A DNA stretch of 64,000 nt from Rhizobium sp. WYCCWR10014 (GTDB lineage: Bacteria > Pseudomonadota > Alphaproteobacteria > Rhizobiales > Rhizobiaceae). The stretch spans positions 1 to 64,000 of the forward strand of contig NZ_LXFU01000036.1 of the NCBI RefSeq assembly GCF_001657485.1. Direction: 5' to 3'. The position numbers were made by a program, and so were the translations under genes. Every line of letters begins with the position of its first letter. Positions within the stretch are counted from its first letter, which is position 1. The notes beneath the pieces are model-generated. The model did not search any database. It was given only the letters and a program-made list of their open reading frames with translations, and was not told the DNA's origin. Below, piece by piece: positions 45,297 to 54,541 of the stretch.

Positions 45297-46616
45297 TCAG
45301 ACCTGGGCCACGGCCTTGGGCAGCAGCCGCGCCTTCACCGTCAGCGGATTGATATAGGGTTCCAGCCCCTTCACTGTCGCCGTCAGCGCGCCGCGCATCT
45401 CGTGCACGGCGGTGATGCCGGCCTCGATCATATTGCGGCGGGCGTCGTCATTGATCAGCAGGTAATGCACGCCCTTGGCCAGCATTTCAGTGTCGCGCAC
45501 CATACGGGCGCTGCCGCTACGGGCAAGCTTCTGATAGGCATCGCGGAAATTCTGCACATGGCCGCCGGAGAGAATGGCGCAGCCGAGCATGGCGGGCTCC
45601 AGCGGGTTCTGGCCGCCTTCGGCAAAGAGCGAGCGGCCGACGAAAGCGATTTCCGTCAGGCGCAGATAGAGGCCCATTTCGCCGATCGTATCGCCGAGGA
45701 AGATATCGACATCGGCAGACAAGACATCGTCGCGGGTGCGGCGGGCGACCTTCAGCCCCTGCTTGACCAGGGCAGCTTCGATCTCGTCGCTGCGCTCGGG
45801 ATGGCGCGGCACGATGATGGTCAATTGATGGTCGCGCTCCCTGAGCGCCCGGTGAACGATGGCGGCGGCATTCTCCTCGCCGTCGAAGGTCGAGATCGCC
45901 GCCCAGGTCTTGCGCTCGCCGATCTGCTTCTTATAGCGGGCGAAGACAGCGCTGTCATAAGGCGGCGCGTCGGTATCGACCTTCAGATTGCCCGAGGTGA
46001 TGACGGGCACGGCGCCGAGATCGCGGAAACGTTCGGCATCGACATCCGACTGGGCAATGACGAGGGCAAGATTCTCGAATAAGGCTTCGGCGATCGCCGG
46101 GCGACGGCGCCAGCGGGCAAAGGAGCGGTCCGACATGCGGGCATTGATCAGGATCTGCGGAATGCGGCGGCGGCCGAGCTCCAGCACCGTTGCCGGCCAA
46201 ATCTCGGATTCGGCGATGATGGCGCAATCGGGCTGCCAATAATCGAGGAAGCGGCTGACGGAGGGCTTCAGGTCGAGCGGCACATATTGATGGATCGCTT
46301 CCTGGCCGAGACGCTCGGCGGCGAGCTTGGCAGACGTGATGGTGCCGGTGGTCAGGATGACATGAATGTCGCGGCGGCGGATTTCACGGATCAGCGGGAT
46401 GACGGCATTGGTTTCACCGACGCTTGCGGCATGGAACCAGACGAGCGGGCCTTGCGGCCGGTTGGCGCTCGGATAACCGAAGCGTTCCAGGCGGCGGGCC
46501 CGGTCTTCCTTGCCCTTGGCCGTGCGGTAGGTGATATAGAGGCCGACCACAGGAGAGGCCACGGTCCCCGCCAGACGGTATGCGTTCAGACCGAAGCGCG
46601 CCATCCGGGAGCTCAT
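45297..46616 (-). CDS. waaA: 3-deoxy-D-manno-octulosonic acid (Kdo) transferase
   Basis: 439 residues, the usual length. WaaA (KdtA) adds Kdo to the lipid A precursor from CMP-Kdo at the inner membrane. An N-terminal hydrophobic helix (NAYRLAGTVASPVVGLYITYR) is followed by GPLVWFHAASVGE (the acceptor-site His/Glu region), ILTTGTITSAKLAAERL, AIIAESEIWP, NARMSDRS and the C-terminal CMP-Kdo site FVGRSLFAEGGQNPLEPA. In the same direction are DUF4170, HAD and lpxK, consistent with a lipid A-Kdo operon. Confidence 0.95.
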   Translation of the reverse strand: MSSRMARFGLNAYRLAGTVASPVVGLYITYRTAKGKEDRARRLERFGYPSANRPQGPLVWFHAASVGETNAVIPLIREIRRRDIHVILTTGTITSAKLAAERLGQEAIHQYVPLDLKPSVSRFLDYWQPDCAIIAESEIWPATVLELGRRRIPQILINARMSDRSFARWRRRPAIAEALFENLALVIAQSDVDAERFRDLGAVPVITSGNLKVDTDAPPYDSAVFARYKKQIGERKTWAAISTFDGEENAAAIVHRALRERDHQLTIIVPRHPERSDEIEAALVKQGLKVARRTRDDVLSADVDIFLGDTIGEMGLYLRLTEIAFVGRSLFAEGGQNPLEPAMLGCAILSGGHVQNFRDAYQKLARSGSARMVRDTEMLAKGVHYLLINDDARRNMIEAGITAVHEMRGALTATVKGLEPYINPLTVKARLLPKAVAQV

Positions 46617-46787
46617 TGCGCCAGCCTCCGATCAAAACCGATCGACATCAAACCCATTCCCTAATTATCGTTGCGGCCGCAATGGCCGATTAATTTGTTC
46701 AGAATGCGTCCAACAATCCGGATCGACGGGCGCCCGATGCACCAATGCCCCGCTCGACGAGCGGCCGGCCGGCGGCACTTGCTAAGA

Positions 46788-47036
46788 TCAGTTGCCCCTG
46801 GCCTTTTCCTGCGGATCGAGCAAACGATGCATGTGGACGATGAAGTAGCGCATATGCGCATTGTCGACCGTCTGCTGCGCCTTCGCCTTCCAGGCCGTCA
46901 GCGCCGTGGCATAATCCGGGAAAATGCCGACGATATCGAGACCCTGCAGATCACGGAACTGGACGTCATCAAGGCTTTCCAGTTCGCCGCCAAAAACGAG
47001 ATGCAAAAGTTGCTTCTTGTCACCGGATTCAGTCAT
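46788..47036 (-). CDS. DUF4170 protein
   Basis: 82 residues, all one small domain: KKQLLHLVFGGELESLDDVQFRDL, then GIFPDYATALTAWKAKAQQTVDNAHMRYFIVHMHRLLDP. Found in Rhizobiales just before waaA. Function unknown; its steady neighbourhood suggests a link to LPS synthesis. It lies 171 bases upstream of waaA and 61 downstream of the phosphatase gene. Confidence 0.88.
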   Translation of the reverse strand: MTESGDKKQLLHLVFGGELESLDDVQFRDLQGLDIVGIFPDYATALTAWKAKAQQTVDNAHMRYFIVHMHRLLDPQEKARGN

Positions 47037-47097
47037 TTTTTGTTCTCTTTCTGCCTATTCTCCTCCGCCACCCATCTGCGGGATTTTGACGGAAACG

Positions 47098-47907
47098 TCA
47101 ACTGTCTCGTCGCCCCGCAAAGGCCGCGAGGAATTCACTGATCCGGGGTGTTGGGGCCGCGCAGAGGACCTTGTGGGTGACTTCGGCGCGATTGTAGACG
47201 ATCGGCCGGCCTTCGATGTCGACGAGGCCGCCGCCGGCACAGACAAGGATCAGATCGGCGGCGGCAAGGTCCCAATCATGTGAATTACCCTTGACGAAGG
47301 TGCCCTCGAGACGACCGTCCGCCACCATGGCGATGCGATAGGCGAGCGAGGGAATGTATTTCTCGCGCGTTACTCGGTCTTGGAATTCCGGCGGAAAGGT
47401 CTTCAGCAGGTCTTCGCCGATCGCAAGGCGGCTCGTTTCTTCCGGTCCGGCCGCCGAGACGGTGAAGGGAACGCCGTTCTTCAGCGCCACGCCGCCCTCG
47501 ACCGCCTCATAAAGCTCTTCGAGCGCCGGGGCATAGAGCACGCCGGCGACCGGCCGGCCGCGATGAACGACCGCGACGCTGACGCACCAGACCTTCTGCC
47601 CGCCGAGAAAAGCGCGGGTGCCGTCGATCGGATCGATGATGAACAGCGTCTCGCGTGAGAGACGGTCGGCATCGTCGTCGGTTTCCTCCGACAGCCAGCC
47701 ATAATCCGGCCGGGCCTTGCGCAGGATGGTTTCGAGCGTCTTGTTTGCGGCGAAATCGGCGGCGCTGACGGGAGAACGGTCCTCGTTCTTCCACCAGACC
47801 TCGGGCGACTGGTTGAAGAAGCCGAAAGCGACGGCGCCCGCCTCTTTCGCAGCATCGGCGATCAGCGCGAGATCGCTCTGCCAGCGGGCCTTTTCCTTAT
47901 CGCTCAT
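47098..47907 (-). CDS. Inositol monophosphatase family protein, probably 3'(2'),5'-bisphosphate nucleotidase
   Basis: 269 residues. Li+-sensitive phosphatase family with metal motifs: WLSEETDDD (Glu), LFIIDPIDGTRAFLGG (DPIDGTRAF) and HDWDLAAADLILVCAGG. SPVSAADFAAN near the start and 'DPIDGTRAF' followed by a Gln-Lys-Val-Trp (QKVWCVSVAVV) favour the CysQ type, which removes the 3'-phosphate of PAP from sulfate assimilation. IMPase or histidinol phosphatase (HisN) activity cannot be excluded. First of a leftward group with DUF4170 and waaA, 15 bases downstream of pmbA. Confidence 0.88.
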   Translation of the reverse strand: MSDKEKARWQSDLALIADAAKEAGAVAFGFFNQSPEVWWKNEDRSPVSAADFAANKTLETILRKARPDYGWLSEETDDDADRLSRETLFIIDPIDGTRAFLGGQKVWCVSVAVVHRGRPVAGVLYAPALEELYEAVEGGVALKNGVPFTVSAAGPEETSRLAIGEDLLKTFPPEFQDRVTREKYIPSLAYRIAMVADGRLEGTFVKGNSHDWDLAAADLILVCAGGGLVDIEGRPIVYNRAEVTHKVLCAAPTPRISEFLAAFAGRRDS

Positions 47908-47922
47908 CCGTCAATCCGTTTC

Positions 47923-49269
47923 TTACTGCCCTGCGAGCGTCATGCCTTCGATGGCGAAGGTGGGGGCCGCGACGCCGAACTTGCGATCGATGTCGTTTGC
48001 CAGCGTCAGGCGCATGAACATCTCCTTGAGGTTCGAGGCGATCGTCACCTCGGAGACCGGGAAGGTGAGTTCACCATTCTCGATCCAGAAGCCGGTGGCG
48101 CCGCGGCTGTATTCGCCGGTGATCATGTTGACGCCGTGGCCGATCAATTCGGTGACATAAAAACCGTTGCCGACGCTGCGGATCAGATCCTCCGGCGAGA
48201 TGTCGCCGGGTTCCAGGGCAAGGTTGGTGGAGGAAGGCGAGACGGCGGTGCCGCCACGCACACCGCGGCCGTTGGTCTCCAGACCCAACTCGCGCGCGGT
48301 CGAGGTCGAGAGGAACCAGTGCTTCAAGATACCATCCTCGATCATCACCAGCCGCTCGCCGGACACGCCCTCGCCATCGAAGGGCCGCGAGGAAGGGCCG
48401 CGCACGATCAGCGGATCGTCGGTGATCGACAGGCCGGACTTCAGTACCTGCTGACCCATTTTGTCGCGCAGGAAGCTGGACTTGCGGGCGACGGAAGCAC
48501 CATTGATCGCACCGGCGATATGGCCGACGAAGCCGCGGGCGACACGCGGGTCGAAGATCACCGTGACGTCCTTGCCGGTCGGCACCTGGCGCGGATTGAC
48601 GCGCCTGATCACCCGTTCGCCGGCGCGACGGCCGATTTCAGCGGGATCGTCGAGTTCGGCGTAATAGAGGCGGCTGTCATAATCATAGTCGCGCTCCATG
48701 CCGGTGCCTTCGCCTGCGATGACGCTGACGGAATGGCCGAAACGCGAGGCCATGTAACTGCCTTCGAACCCGTGCGAGGTGGCAAGAACGAGGCCGCCCA
48801 TGCCGGCCGACGCGCCGGCGCCGGAGGAATTGGTAACCCCCTTGACCGCAAGGGCGGCTGCTTCAGCAGCAAGACCCGCCTCGCGCAGCATCTCGGAGGA
48901 CACCTCGGTGGTATCGAGCAATTGCAGGTCGGGATAGGATCTCGAAAGGCTCGCCTCATCTGCCAGGCAGGCGAAGGGGTCTTCCGGAGAAACCTTGGCC
49001 ATGGCGACGGCGCGTTCGGCCAGCGCCTGAAGATCGAAGCCCGGATTGGCCGAAACGCTGGCGACACGCTTGCCGATGAAGACACGCAGGGAAAAATCGT
49101 CGCTTTCGGAGGATTCCGTGCCCTCGACCTTGCCGAGGCGGACGCTCACCGATTGCGAGCGCGACCGGACGACGACGGCGTCGGCGGCATCGGCCCCTGC
49201 CTTCCTTGCCAGATCGATCAATTGACTTGCGCGGGAAAGAAGTGTCGAGGAATCAATTTCAGAGGACAT
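47923..49269 (-). CDS. pmbA: TldE/PmbA-type metalloprotease partner
   Basis: 448 residues from the ATG at 49269. Family blocks: SRSQSVSVRLGKVEGTESSESDDFSLRVFIGKRVASVS, FDPRVARGFVGHIAGAINGASVARKSSFL, GVSGERLVMIEDGILKHWFLSTSTARELGLETNGRG and the C-terminal GFWIENGELTFPVSEVTIASNL. The HExxxH zinc motif of TldD is absent, as expected for the TldE/PmbA half of the TldD-TldE protease that matures microcins and degrades CcdA in E. coli. tldD is not in the window. Start of the leftward run toward lpxK. Confidence 0.93.
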   Translation of the reverse strand: MSSEIDSSTLLSRASQLIDLARKAGADAADAVVVRSRSQSVSVRLGKVEGTESSESDDFSLRVFIGKRVASVSANPGFDLQALAERAVAMAKVSPEDPFACLADEASLSRSYPDLQLLDTTEVSSEMLREAGLAAEAAALAVKGVTNSSGAGASAGMGGLVLATSHGFEGSYMASRFGHSVSVIAGEGTGMERDYDYDSRLYYAELDDPAEIGRRAGERVIRRVNPRQVPTGKDVTVIFDPRVARGFVGHIAGAINGASVARKSSFLRDKMGQQVLKSGLSITDDPLIVRGPSSRPFDGEGVSGERLVMIEDGILKHWFLSTSTARELGLETNGRGVRGGTAVSPSSTNLALEPGDISPEDLIRSVGNGFYVTELIGHGVNMITGEYSRGATGFWIENGELTFPVSEVTIASNLKEMFMRLTLANDIDRKFGVAAPTFAIEGMTLAGQ

Positions 49270-49388
49270 GATTTGGCCTTTCCTTCGGCTTCCATTTATT
49301 GTGCACTCTCCCAAGCATCAAGGCCGCCGCCGCCGATTCTTTATCGGGGTTGCCTGCTTGCTCCCCGCCGTCGAAAGAAATTGTCAGC

Positions 49389-51203
49389 ATGTCAGCGTCC
49401 AATGCCTTTTTTTCCGAAACGATCCTGCTGCTTGGCGGGGCGGTGGTCGCCGCTCCGATCTTCAAGAAACTCGGGCTCGGCACGGTGCTCGGCTATCTCG
49501 CCGCCGGCATCGTTATCGGCCCGGTCTTCCACGGCATCACCGATGGCGAACAGATCCTCGCCGTCGCCGAACTCGGCGTCGTCTTCCTGCTGTTCATCAT
49601 CGGGCTGGAGCTGAAACCCACCCGCCTCTGGCAGATGCGGCGCGACATCTTCGGCCTCGGCTCGGCGCAGGTGGTGCTGACGGGGCTGGCGCTGACCGCG
49701 CTTGCCTGGTTTTCTGAGGTTCTCGACTGGCGCGGCAGCATCGTTGCCGGATTTGGCCTGGCGCTGTCCTCGACCGCCTTCGCCATGCAGATCCTCGAGG
49801 GCGACGGCGACGTCAATACGCGATACGGGCAGCGCTCCTTTTCGATGCTGCTGTTCCAGGACCTGGCGATCGTGCCGCTGCTGGCGCTGATCACCATCCT
49901 CGACGGCGGCGACAAGGGCAGCAACGCGCCGCTGTTGGATTTCGCCATCGCCGTCGGCGCGGTTGCGGCGATGATCGTCATGGGGCGCTACCTGCTGACG
50001 CCGCTTTTCCAGATCATCGCCCGGACCGGCGCGCGCGAGGCAATGATCGCGGCGGCCCTGTTCGTCGTCATGGGATCGGCGAGCCTGATGCAGCTTGCCG
50101 GGCTTTCGATGGCGATGGGCGCCTTCCTTTCCGGCGTGATGCTTGCCGAATCCTCCTACCGGCACGAGCTGGAGGCGGATATCGAGCCGTTCCGCGGCGT
50201 GCTGCTCGCTATCTTCTTCATCGCCGTCGGCCTGTCGCTGGAACTCGACGTTCTCGCCAACAATGCGCTCTTCGTCATCGTCGCCGTGCCGATCGTCATG
50301 GCCGTCAAGGCGATCGTCATCTACGGGATCTGCCGGATCTCCGGTTCCCCGCACGACGATGCGATCCGTATCGCCTTCCTGCTGCCGCAGGGCGGCGAAT
50401 TCGGCTTCGTGCTGTTCACCACGGCGGCTGCGGCCGGGCTGATGTCGACGAGCACGGCCTCGCTGCTGGTCGCGATCGTCACGCTGTCCATGGCGCTGAC
50501 GCCGATCGGGTCGGCCCTTTCGAAGCGGCTGCTCAACGGCGATGAGCAGGAGGAGCTGGACGAGGATTTCGAGGGGGCCGGCGCCGATGTGCTGATGGTC
50601 GGCTTTTCGCGTTTCGGCCAGATCGCCGCCCAGATCCTGCTTGCCGGCGGGCGCAGCGTCACCGTCATCGATTTTTCGGCCGACCGCATCCGCCAGGCCT
50701 CCTCCTTCGGCTTCCGCATCTATTTCGGCGACGGCGCCCGCAAGGACGTGCTGCGCTCGGCCGGCATCGACCGGGCGAAGATCGTGCTCGTCTGTACGCA
50801 GAAGAAGGAAATCACCGACAAGGTGGTGGAGCTGGTGCAGGCCGACTATCCGCACACCCGGCTCTATGTGCGCTCCTACGACCGCATCCATTCGATCGAA
50901 CTGCGCAACAAGGGCGTCGACTACGAGCTGCGTGAAACGCTGGAATCGGGCCTGCTCTTCGGACGGCGAACGCTGGAGGCGCTTGGCGTTTCCGAGGTCG
51001 ACGCCTACGAAATCGGCGAGGACATCCGCAAGCGCGACGAGGCGCGCCTGGTGCTGCAGGTGTCCGAAGGGCTGCAGGCCGGGCGCGACATGCTGTTTTC
51101 CCATCCCGTCCGCCCCGAACCGCTGGTCAAGCCGAAGCGCGCCGCCGATCCCTTCGAGGACGATCCGCTGGCCGGAACCGTGGATGCAACGGCGGACGCC
51201 TGA
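49389..51203 (+). CDS. CPA2-family monovalent cation:proton antiporter (KefB/KefC-like)
   Basis: 604 residues from the ATG at 49389. About 12-13 membrane helices (residues 5-385), e.g. FSETILLLGGAVVAAPIFKKLGLGTVLGYLAAGIVIGP and GLALSSTAFAMQILEG, are followed by a cytoplasmic TrkA-N/RCK domain (about 405-520: DVLMVGFSRFGQIAAQILLAGGRSVTVIDFSADRIRQA). The family exports K+ (or Na+) in exchange for protons; Kef members are held shut by glutathione. No KefF or KefG ancillary gene is adjacent, so glutathione gating is uncertain. Confidence 0.93.
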   Translation: MSASNAFFSETILLLGGAVVAAPIFKKLGLGTVLGYLAAGIVIGPVFHGITDGEQILAVAELGVVFLLFIIGLELKPTRLWQMRRDIFGLGSAQVVLTGLALTALAWFSEVLDWRGSIVAGFGLALSSTAFAMQILEGDGDVNTRYGQRSFSMLLFQDLAIVPLLALITILDGGDKGSNAPLLDFAIAVGAVAAMIVMGRYLLTPLFQIIARTGAREAMIAAALFVVMGSASLMQLAGLSMAMGAFLSGVMLAESSYRHELEADIEPFRGVLLAIFFIAVGLSLELDVLANNALFVIVAVPIVMAVKAIVIYGICRISGSPHDDAIRIAFLLPQGGEFGFVLFTTAAAAGLMSTSTASLLVAIVTLSMALTPIGSALSKRLLNGDEQEELDEDFEGAGADVLMVGFSRFGQIAAQILLAGGRSVTVIDFSADRIRQASSFGFRIYFGDGARKDVLRSAGIDRAKIVLVCTQKKEITDKVVELVQADYPHTRLYVRSYDRIHSIELRNKGVDYELRETLESGLLFGRRTLEALGVSEVDAYEIGEDIRKRDEARLVLQVSEGLQAGRDMLFSHPVRPEPLVKPKRAADPFEDDPLAGTVDATADA

Positions 51204-51294
51204 TCACCCCTGAGCGGCTTGCGAAATTGACGCATTGAATATGAGGGGAGCGGCGTTTATCAAACCTCCGATCGGAGCGATCCAAGAGGGAATC

Positions 51295-51702
51295 TTGATC
51301 AGACGGACGACACAGATCGAACAATGGGCGCTGCGCATCCTGTGCGCGGTCGCATTGGTGTTCGTCGGCTTCGCTCATCAGATCCCCGCCGCAGCGGCTG
51401 GCGAATTTGATCCGGCTGAACTCGGCCAATATGTACTTCCGGACGGGACGCTGCCGACGCTTTGCGTCACCACAACGGATAAATCCGGTCAGGACCAGCA
51501 CGACAAGGCGCATTCGCATAGCTGCGAAGCCTGCCGGATCAGCGCCTCCATCCTTCTGCCAGCGCCGACGGACATTGCCGGTGCTGCCATACCCTTTGCG
51601 GCTACGGTTGAACTGCCGATCCGGACCGAGGCCTTCCATCGCCAGCTTTTCCCGCCCAACACCGGTCCTCGGGCTCCGCCTTCCGATCCGATCCTCACCT
51701 GA
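51295..51702 (+). CDS. DUF2946-like exported protein of a copper-related module
   Basis: 135 residues from a TTG at 51295, chosen because GAGGG lies four bases upstream and it places a signal peptide (IRRTTQIEQWALRILCAVALVFVGFAHQIPAAAA) at the very start; the in-frame ATG at 51241 has no binding site. The mature part has LPTLCVTTTDKSGQDQHDKAHSHSCEACRIS, a Cys/His cluster typical of DUF2946 proteins, which sit beside copper and TonB uptake genes. It probably binds metal in the periplasm (inference). First of three rightward genes, followed after 89 bases by the PepSY protein. Confidence 0.72.
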   Translation: MIRRTTQIEQWALRILCAVALVFVGFAHQIPAAAAGEFDPAELGQYVLPDGTLPTLCVTTTDKSGQDQHDKAHSHSCEACRISASILLPAPTDIAGAAIPFAATVELPIRTEAFHRQLFPPNTGPRAPPSDPILT

Positions 51703-51791
51703 ACTTCGCGTTGCGGCAGGCGCCGTGATGCGCCTTTCAACGCCGGCCGACCTGCATGCGTGCCGTCGGTCGTGGATACGGATCCATTCTC

Positions 51792-53165
51792 ATGTCGACC
51801 ATTACTGCTGCCGAACCGGCGGCGAATGCCGCTAACGGCGTTTCGCTCTACCGTGCCATCTGGCGCTGGCATTTCTTTGCCGGGCTTCTCGTCATACCCT
51901 TCCTCCTCAATCTGGCCGTTACCGGATCGCTCTATCTCTTCAAGGACGAGATCAACAGCACCTTCTTCGGCTACCGTTACAGCGTCCGGCCGGCTGGCGA
52001 AGCGCTGTCGGCGGAGCGGATCGCAGAGATCGCCGCCTCCGCCGTGCCGGGCTCAACGGCGATATCCTACAAAGACCCGGTCCTGCCCGAGCGATCAGCC
52101 ATCGTCACCCTCTCCAGCGATGCCGGCTCGATGCTGGTCTTCGTCAACCCCTATGACGGCAAGGTGCTCGATGTGGTCGGATCGACCGACGAGTTCAATT
52201 ATGTCGTCAAGCGCATCCACAGCCTCGCCTATTTCGGTACCCTGACGAACCGGCTGATCGAAATTGCCGGCGGCTTTGCCATGGTGCTCGTGGTCACCGG
52301 CATCTATCTCTGGTGGCCGCGACGACAGACGGGCGGCGTCATCAGCGTGCGGGGAACGCCCGGTCGCCGCGTTTTCTGGCGCGACCTGCATGCGGTGACC
52401 GGCGCCTTCGCCGGTGTCCTGATCTTCTTCCTCGCGATATCAGGCATGCCGTGGTCGGGTTATTGGGGGGCGAACGCCAATACCTGGCTGACCGAACACG
52501 GGCTCGGCTATCCGGTGCAGCTCTGGGACGACGTGCCGAAGTCGCGAAAAGTCACCGAGGATATCCTTCCGAACAGTGGCTGGATCGTCGAGAAGGCGCC
52601 CGTTCCGCTTTCCGATATCGCCGCAGCGCAATCAGCCAGGCCAATCGGCCTCGACAAAGCCGTGGAGATCGCCAAACGGTTGGGCATGGCGCCGGGCTTC
52701 GACGTGGCGATCCCCTCCGACGAGACGGGCGTCTATACCGCCTCGCTCTTTCCGGACAACCTTACCGACGAACGCACCCTCCATATCGATCAGTATTCCG
52801 GCAAACCCCTGATCGATATCGGCTTCGATCAATATCCGTTCCTCGGCAAAGCAATCGAGTGGGGCATCAATGTCCACCAAGGACAGGAATGGGGGCGTTT
52901 CAACCAGTTGCTGATGCTCGCAACATGCCTCGCAATTGTGCTCAGCTGCGTGACCGCCGTCCTCATGTGGTGGAAACGGCGCCCGGCTGGCCGCCTCGGC
53001 GTGCCACCCATGCCGCCAAAGCCTTCGATCTATTACGGCCTGTGGGTGATTGTCGGGATCTTCGCGGTTAGCTTCCCGATGAGCGGGCTGGCGATTGTCG
53101 CCATGATCGCCTTCGACCAGATCGTCGTGCGGTTCGTACCGTTGCTGAAACGCGTTCTCGCTTGA
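51792..53165 (+). CDS. PepSY-associated TM helix protein (iron/copper reductase-like)
   Basis: 457 residues from the ATG at 51792. Four membrane helices: WHFFAGLLVIPFLLNLAVTGSLYLF near 30-55, IAGGFAMVLVVTGIYLWW near 170, AVTGAFAGVLIFFLAISGMPWSGYWG near 215, and more at 375-450. PepSY-type extracytoplasmic segments lie between. Conserved His residues in RWHFFAG, RIHSLAY, LHAVTG and GINVHQGQEWG fit haem ligation as in PepSY_TM proteins thought to reduce ferric or cupric substrates at the membrane. It is joined to a copper uptake-associated gene 13 bases downstream. Confidence 0.9.
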   Translation: MSTITAAEPAANAANGVSLYRAIWRWHFFAGLLVIPFLLNLAVTGSLYLFKDEINSTFFGYRYSVRPAGEALSAERIAEIAASAVPGSTAISYKDPVLPERSAIVTLSSDAGSMLVFVNPYDGKVLDVVGSTDEFNYVVKRIHSLAYFGTLTNRLIEIAGGFAMVLVVTGIYLWWPRRQTGGVISVRGTPGRRVFWRDLHAVTGAFAGVLIFFLAISGMPWSGYWGANANTWLTEHGLGYPVQLWDDVPKSRKVTEDILPNSGWIVEKAPVPLSDIAAAQSARPIGLDKAVEIAKRLGMAPGFDVAIPSDETGVYTASLFPDNLTDERTLHIDQYSGKPLIDIGFDQYPFLGKAIEWGINVHQGQEWGRFNQLLMLATCLAIVLSCVTAVLMWWKRRPAGRLGVPPMPPKPSIYYGLWVIVGIFAVSFPMSGLAIVAMIAFDQIVVRFVPLLKRVLA

Positions 53166-53178
53166 GGGAGGCCATCAG

Positions 53179-53634
53179 ATGAAGAAGATCATCGCTATTA
53201 TTGCCGGCGTGCTGCTTGCTTCCATGGCATCTGCCGATGACGATCCGCAACAGGCGATCTCGGCAAGGCTGAAGGTGATGTTCGAACGGCCGGACAAGCC
53301 GCTCGATATCGCGCCGGTCGTCGTTCAAGCCGATTGGGCGATCGTCGGCTGGCGGCAGGACGGACGCGGCGGACGAGCCCTGATGAAGAAGTCGCATCAC
53401 GGCTGGAGCATCTATCTCTGCAGCGGCGACAGCCTGAAGGATGCCCGGACGCTGGAGACGATCGGGCTTTCCGCAGATGACGCCGCCGGGCTGGCTGCGA
53501 AACTGAAGGATGCTGAGGCCGGCCTCGATTCTTCCGCGCTTGCGCTGTTCTCAAGCTTCGAGGGCACGGTGATGATGATGAACGAGGCTTCAAACGGCGC
53601 GGGTCATGCCGGCCATGAGGGTCACGCCCAGTGA
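53179..53634 (+). CDS. Copper uptake system-associated exported protein
   Basis: 151 residues. A signal peptide (KKIIAIIAGVLLASMASA) is followed by a domain with QAISARLKVMFERPDKPLDIAPVVVQADWAIVGWRQDGRGGRALMKKSHHGWSIYLCSGDSLKDA and a His-rich C-terminus (GHAGHEGHAQ) that could bind copper. I recognise the family annotated as 'copper uptake system-associated protein'; the role is not proven. Last gene of the DUF2946-PepSY module. No TonB receptor or copper regulator lies next to it. Confidence 0.85.
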   Translation: MKKIIAIIAGVLLASMASADDDPQQAISARLKVMFERPDKPLDIAPVVVQADWAIVGWRQDGRGGRALMKKSHHGWSIYLCSGDSLKDARTLETIGLSADDAAGLAAKLKDAEAGLDSSALALFSSFEGTVMMMNEASNGAGHAGHEGHAQ

Positions 53635-53647
53635 AGCAAAGAAATAG

Positions 53648-54529
53648 CTAGCGCTTCAGCCGAGCCTCGATTTCCCGGTCAAGGGCGAATTTCAGGTCGT
53701 CCTTGACGCCGACGGACATGGCGAGGACTTCGCGGGCCTTGAGGAAATCCATGACGCCGGTGCGGCCGACGGTCGGGCGCAGGAAGATATGCGGCGGGCG
53801 AAGCTTCAGTTTCAGCGAGATCGCCGTCTGCATCATCAGCTGGCCGGAGCCGAAAATGCTTTCCATGCGGTTCGGAATATGGGTGCCGTCGCCTTCCGGC
53901 GCGCCGACGACATCGATGCCGATGACGATGTCGGCAAGATCCATCAGGCATTCATAGGGCACCGGATTGCTGATGCCGCCGTCGATCATCACGCGGTCGC
54001 GCAGGCGCACCGGCATGAAGACGGCGGGGATGGCGGACGAGGCTGCGAGTGCGGGAAACAGCTCGCCCTGCTCGATGATGACTTCGCACTGCCCGTAATA
54101 ATCCGTGGTGATCACCTTCATCGGCACCAGCAGGTCCTCGAAGCGGGCCGGCAGTTCGGACGGCAGGAAAGCTTTCAGGATCCGCTCCAGATTGAACTGG
54201 CCGATGCGGATACCTTTGGCCACCGCATCGCGCACCGTCGCCGGCCTCAGGCCCCATATGCGGGCGACGACCGCCGTCTTATTGCCGACGGTCGTCAGCG
54301 CATGTTCGCGGATTTCGGCGCCGGACATGCCGGCAGCCATACCGGCGCCCATGATCGCGCCCATCGACGAGCCCGATACCGCCACCGGGCGGATGCCGAG
54401 TTCATCCAGCGTCTCGATGATGTGGATATGAGAAAGCCCGCGCGCGCCGCCGCCGCCGAAAGCGACCGCAACCGTTGGCAGATCGCTGATCGCGGGCAAT
54501 TTCGGGCTGATGATCTCTGCCTGCTGCAC
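53648..54529 (-). CDS. Patatin-like phospholipase family protein (RssA type)
   Basis: 293 residues. A Ser-Asp acyl hydrolase: oxyanion loop GGGGARGLSHI near 26-36, nucleophile elbow GSSMG (GxSxG) near 55, and catalytic Asp in MIDGGISNPVP near 190. No signal peptide, so cytoplasmic or exported by another route. Close to the RssA group, of unknown substrate. Its stop is 13 bases from that of the copper-module gene, convergent. It lies 12 bases downstream of rsmD on the same strand, so cotranscription is likely. Confidence 0.93.
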   Translation of the reverse strand: MQQAEIISPKLPAISDLPTVAVAFGGGGARGLSHIHIIETLDELGIRPVAVSGSSMGAIMGAGMAAGMSGAEIREHALTTVGNKTAVVARIWGLRPATVRDAVAKGIRIGQFNLERILKAFLPSELPARFEDLLVPMKVITTDYYGQCEVIIEQGELFPALAASSAIPAVFMPVRLRDRVMIDGGISNPVPYECLMDLADIVIGIDVVGAPEGDGTHIPNRMESIFGSGQLMMQTAISLKLKLRPPHIFLRPTVGRTGVMDFLKAREVLAMSVGVKDDLKFALDREIEARLKR

Positions 54530-54541
54530 GCCCGCCCCCGC

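Noticed and set aside
49392..51104. Leftward open frame opposite the KefB-like antiporter
   Set aside because: It is the complement of membrane helices and the RCK domain, with no recognisable protein family.
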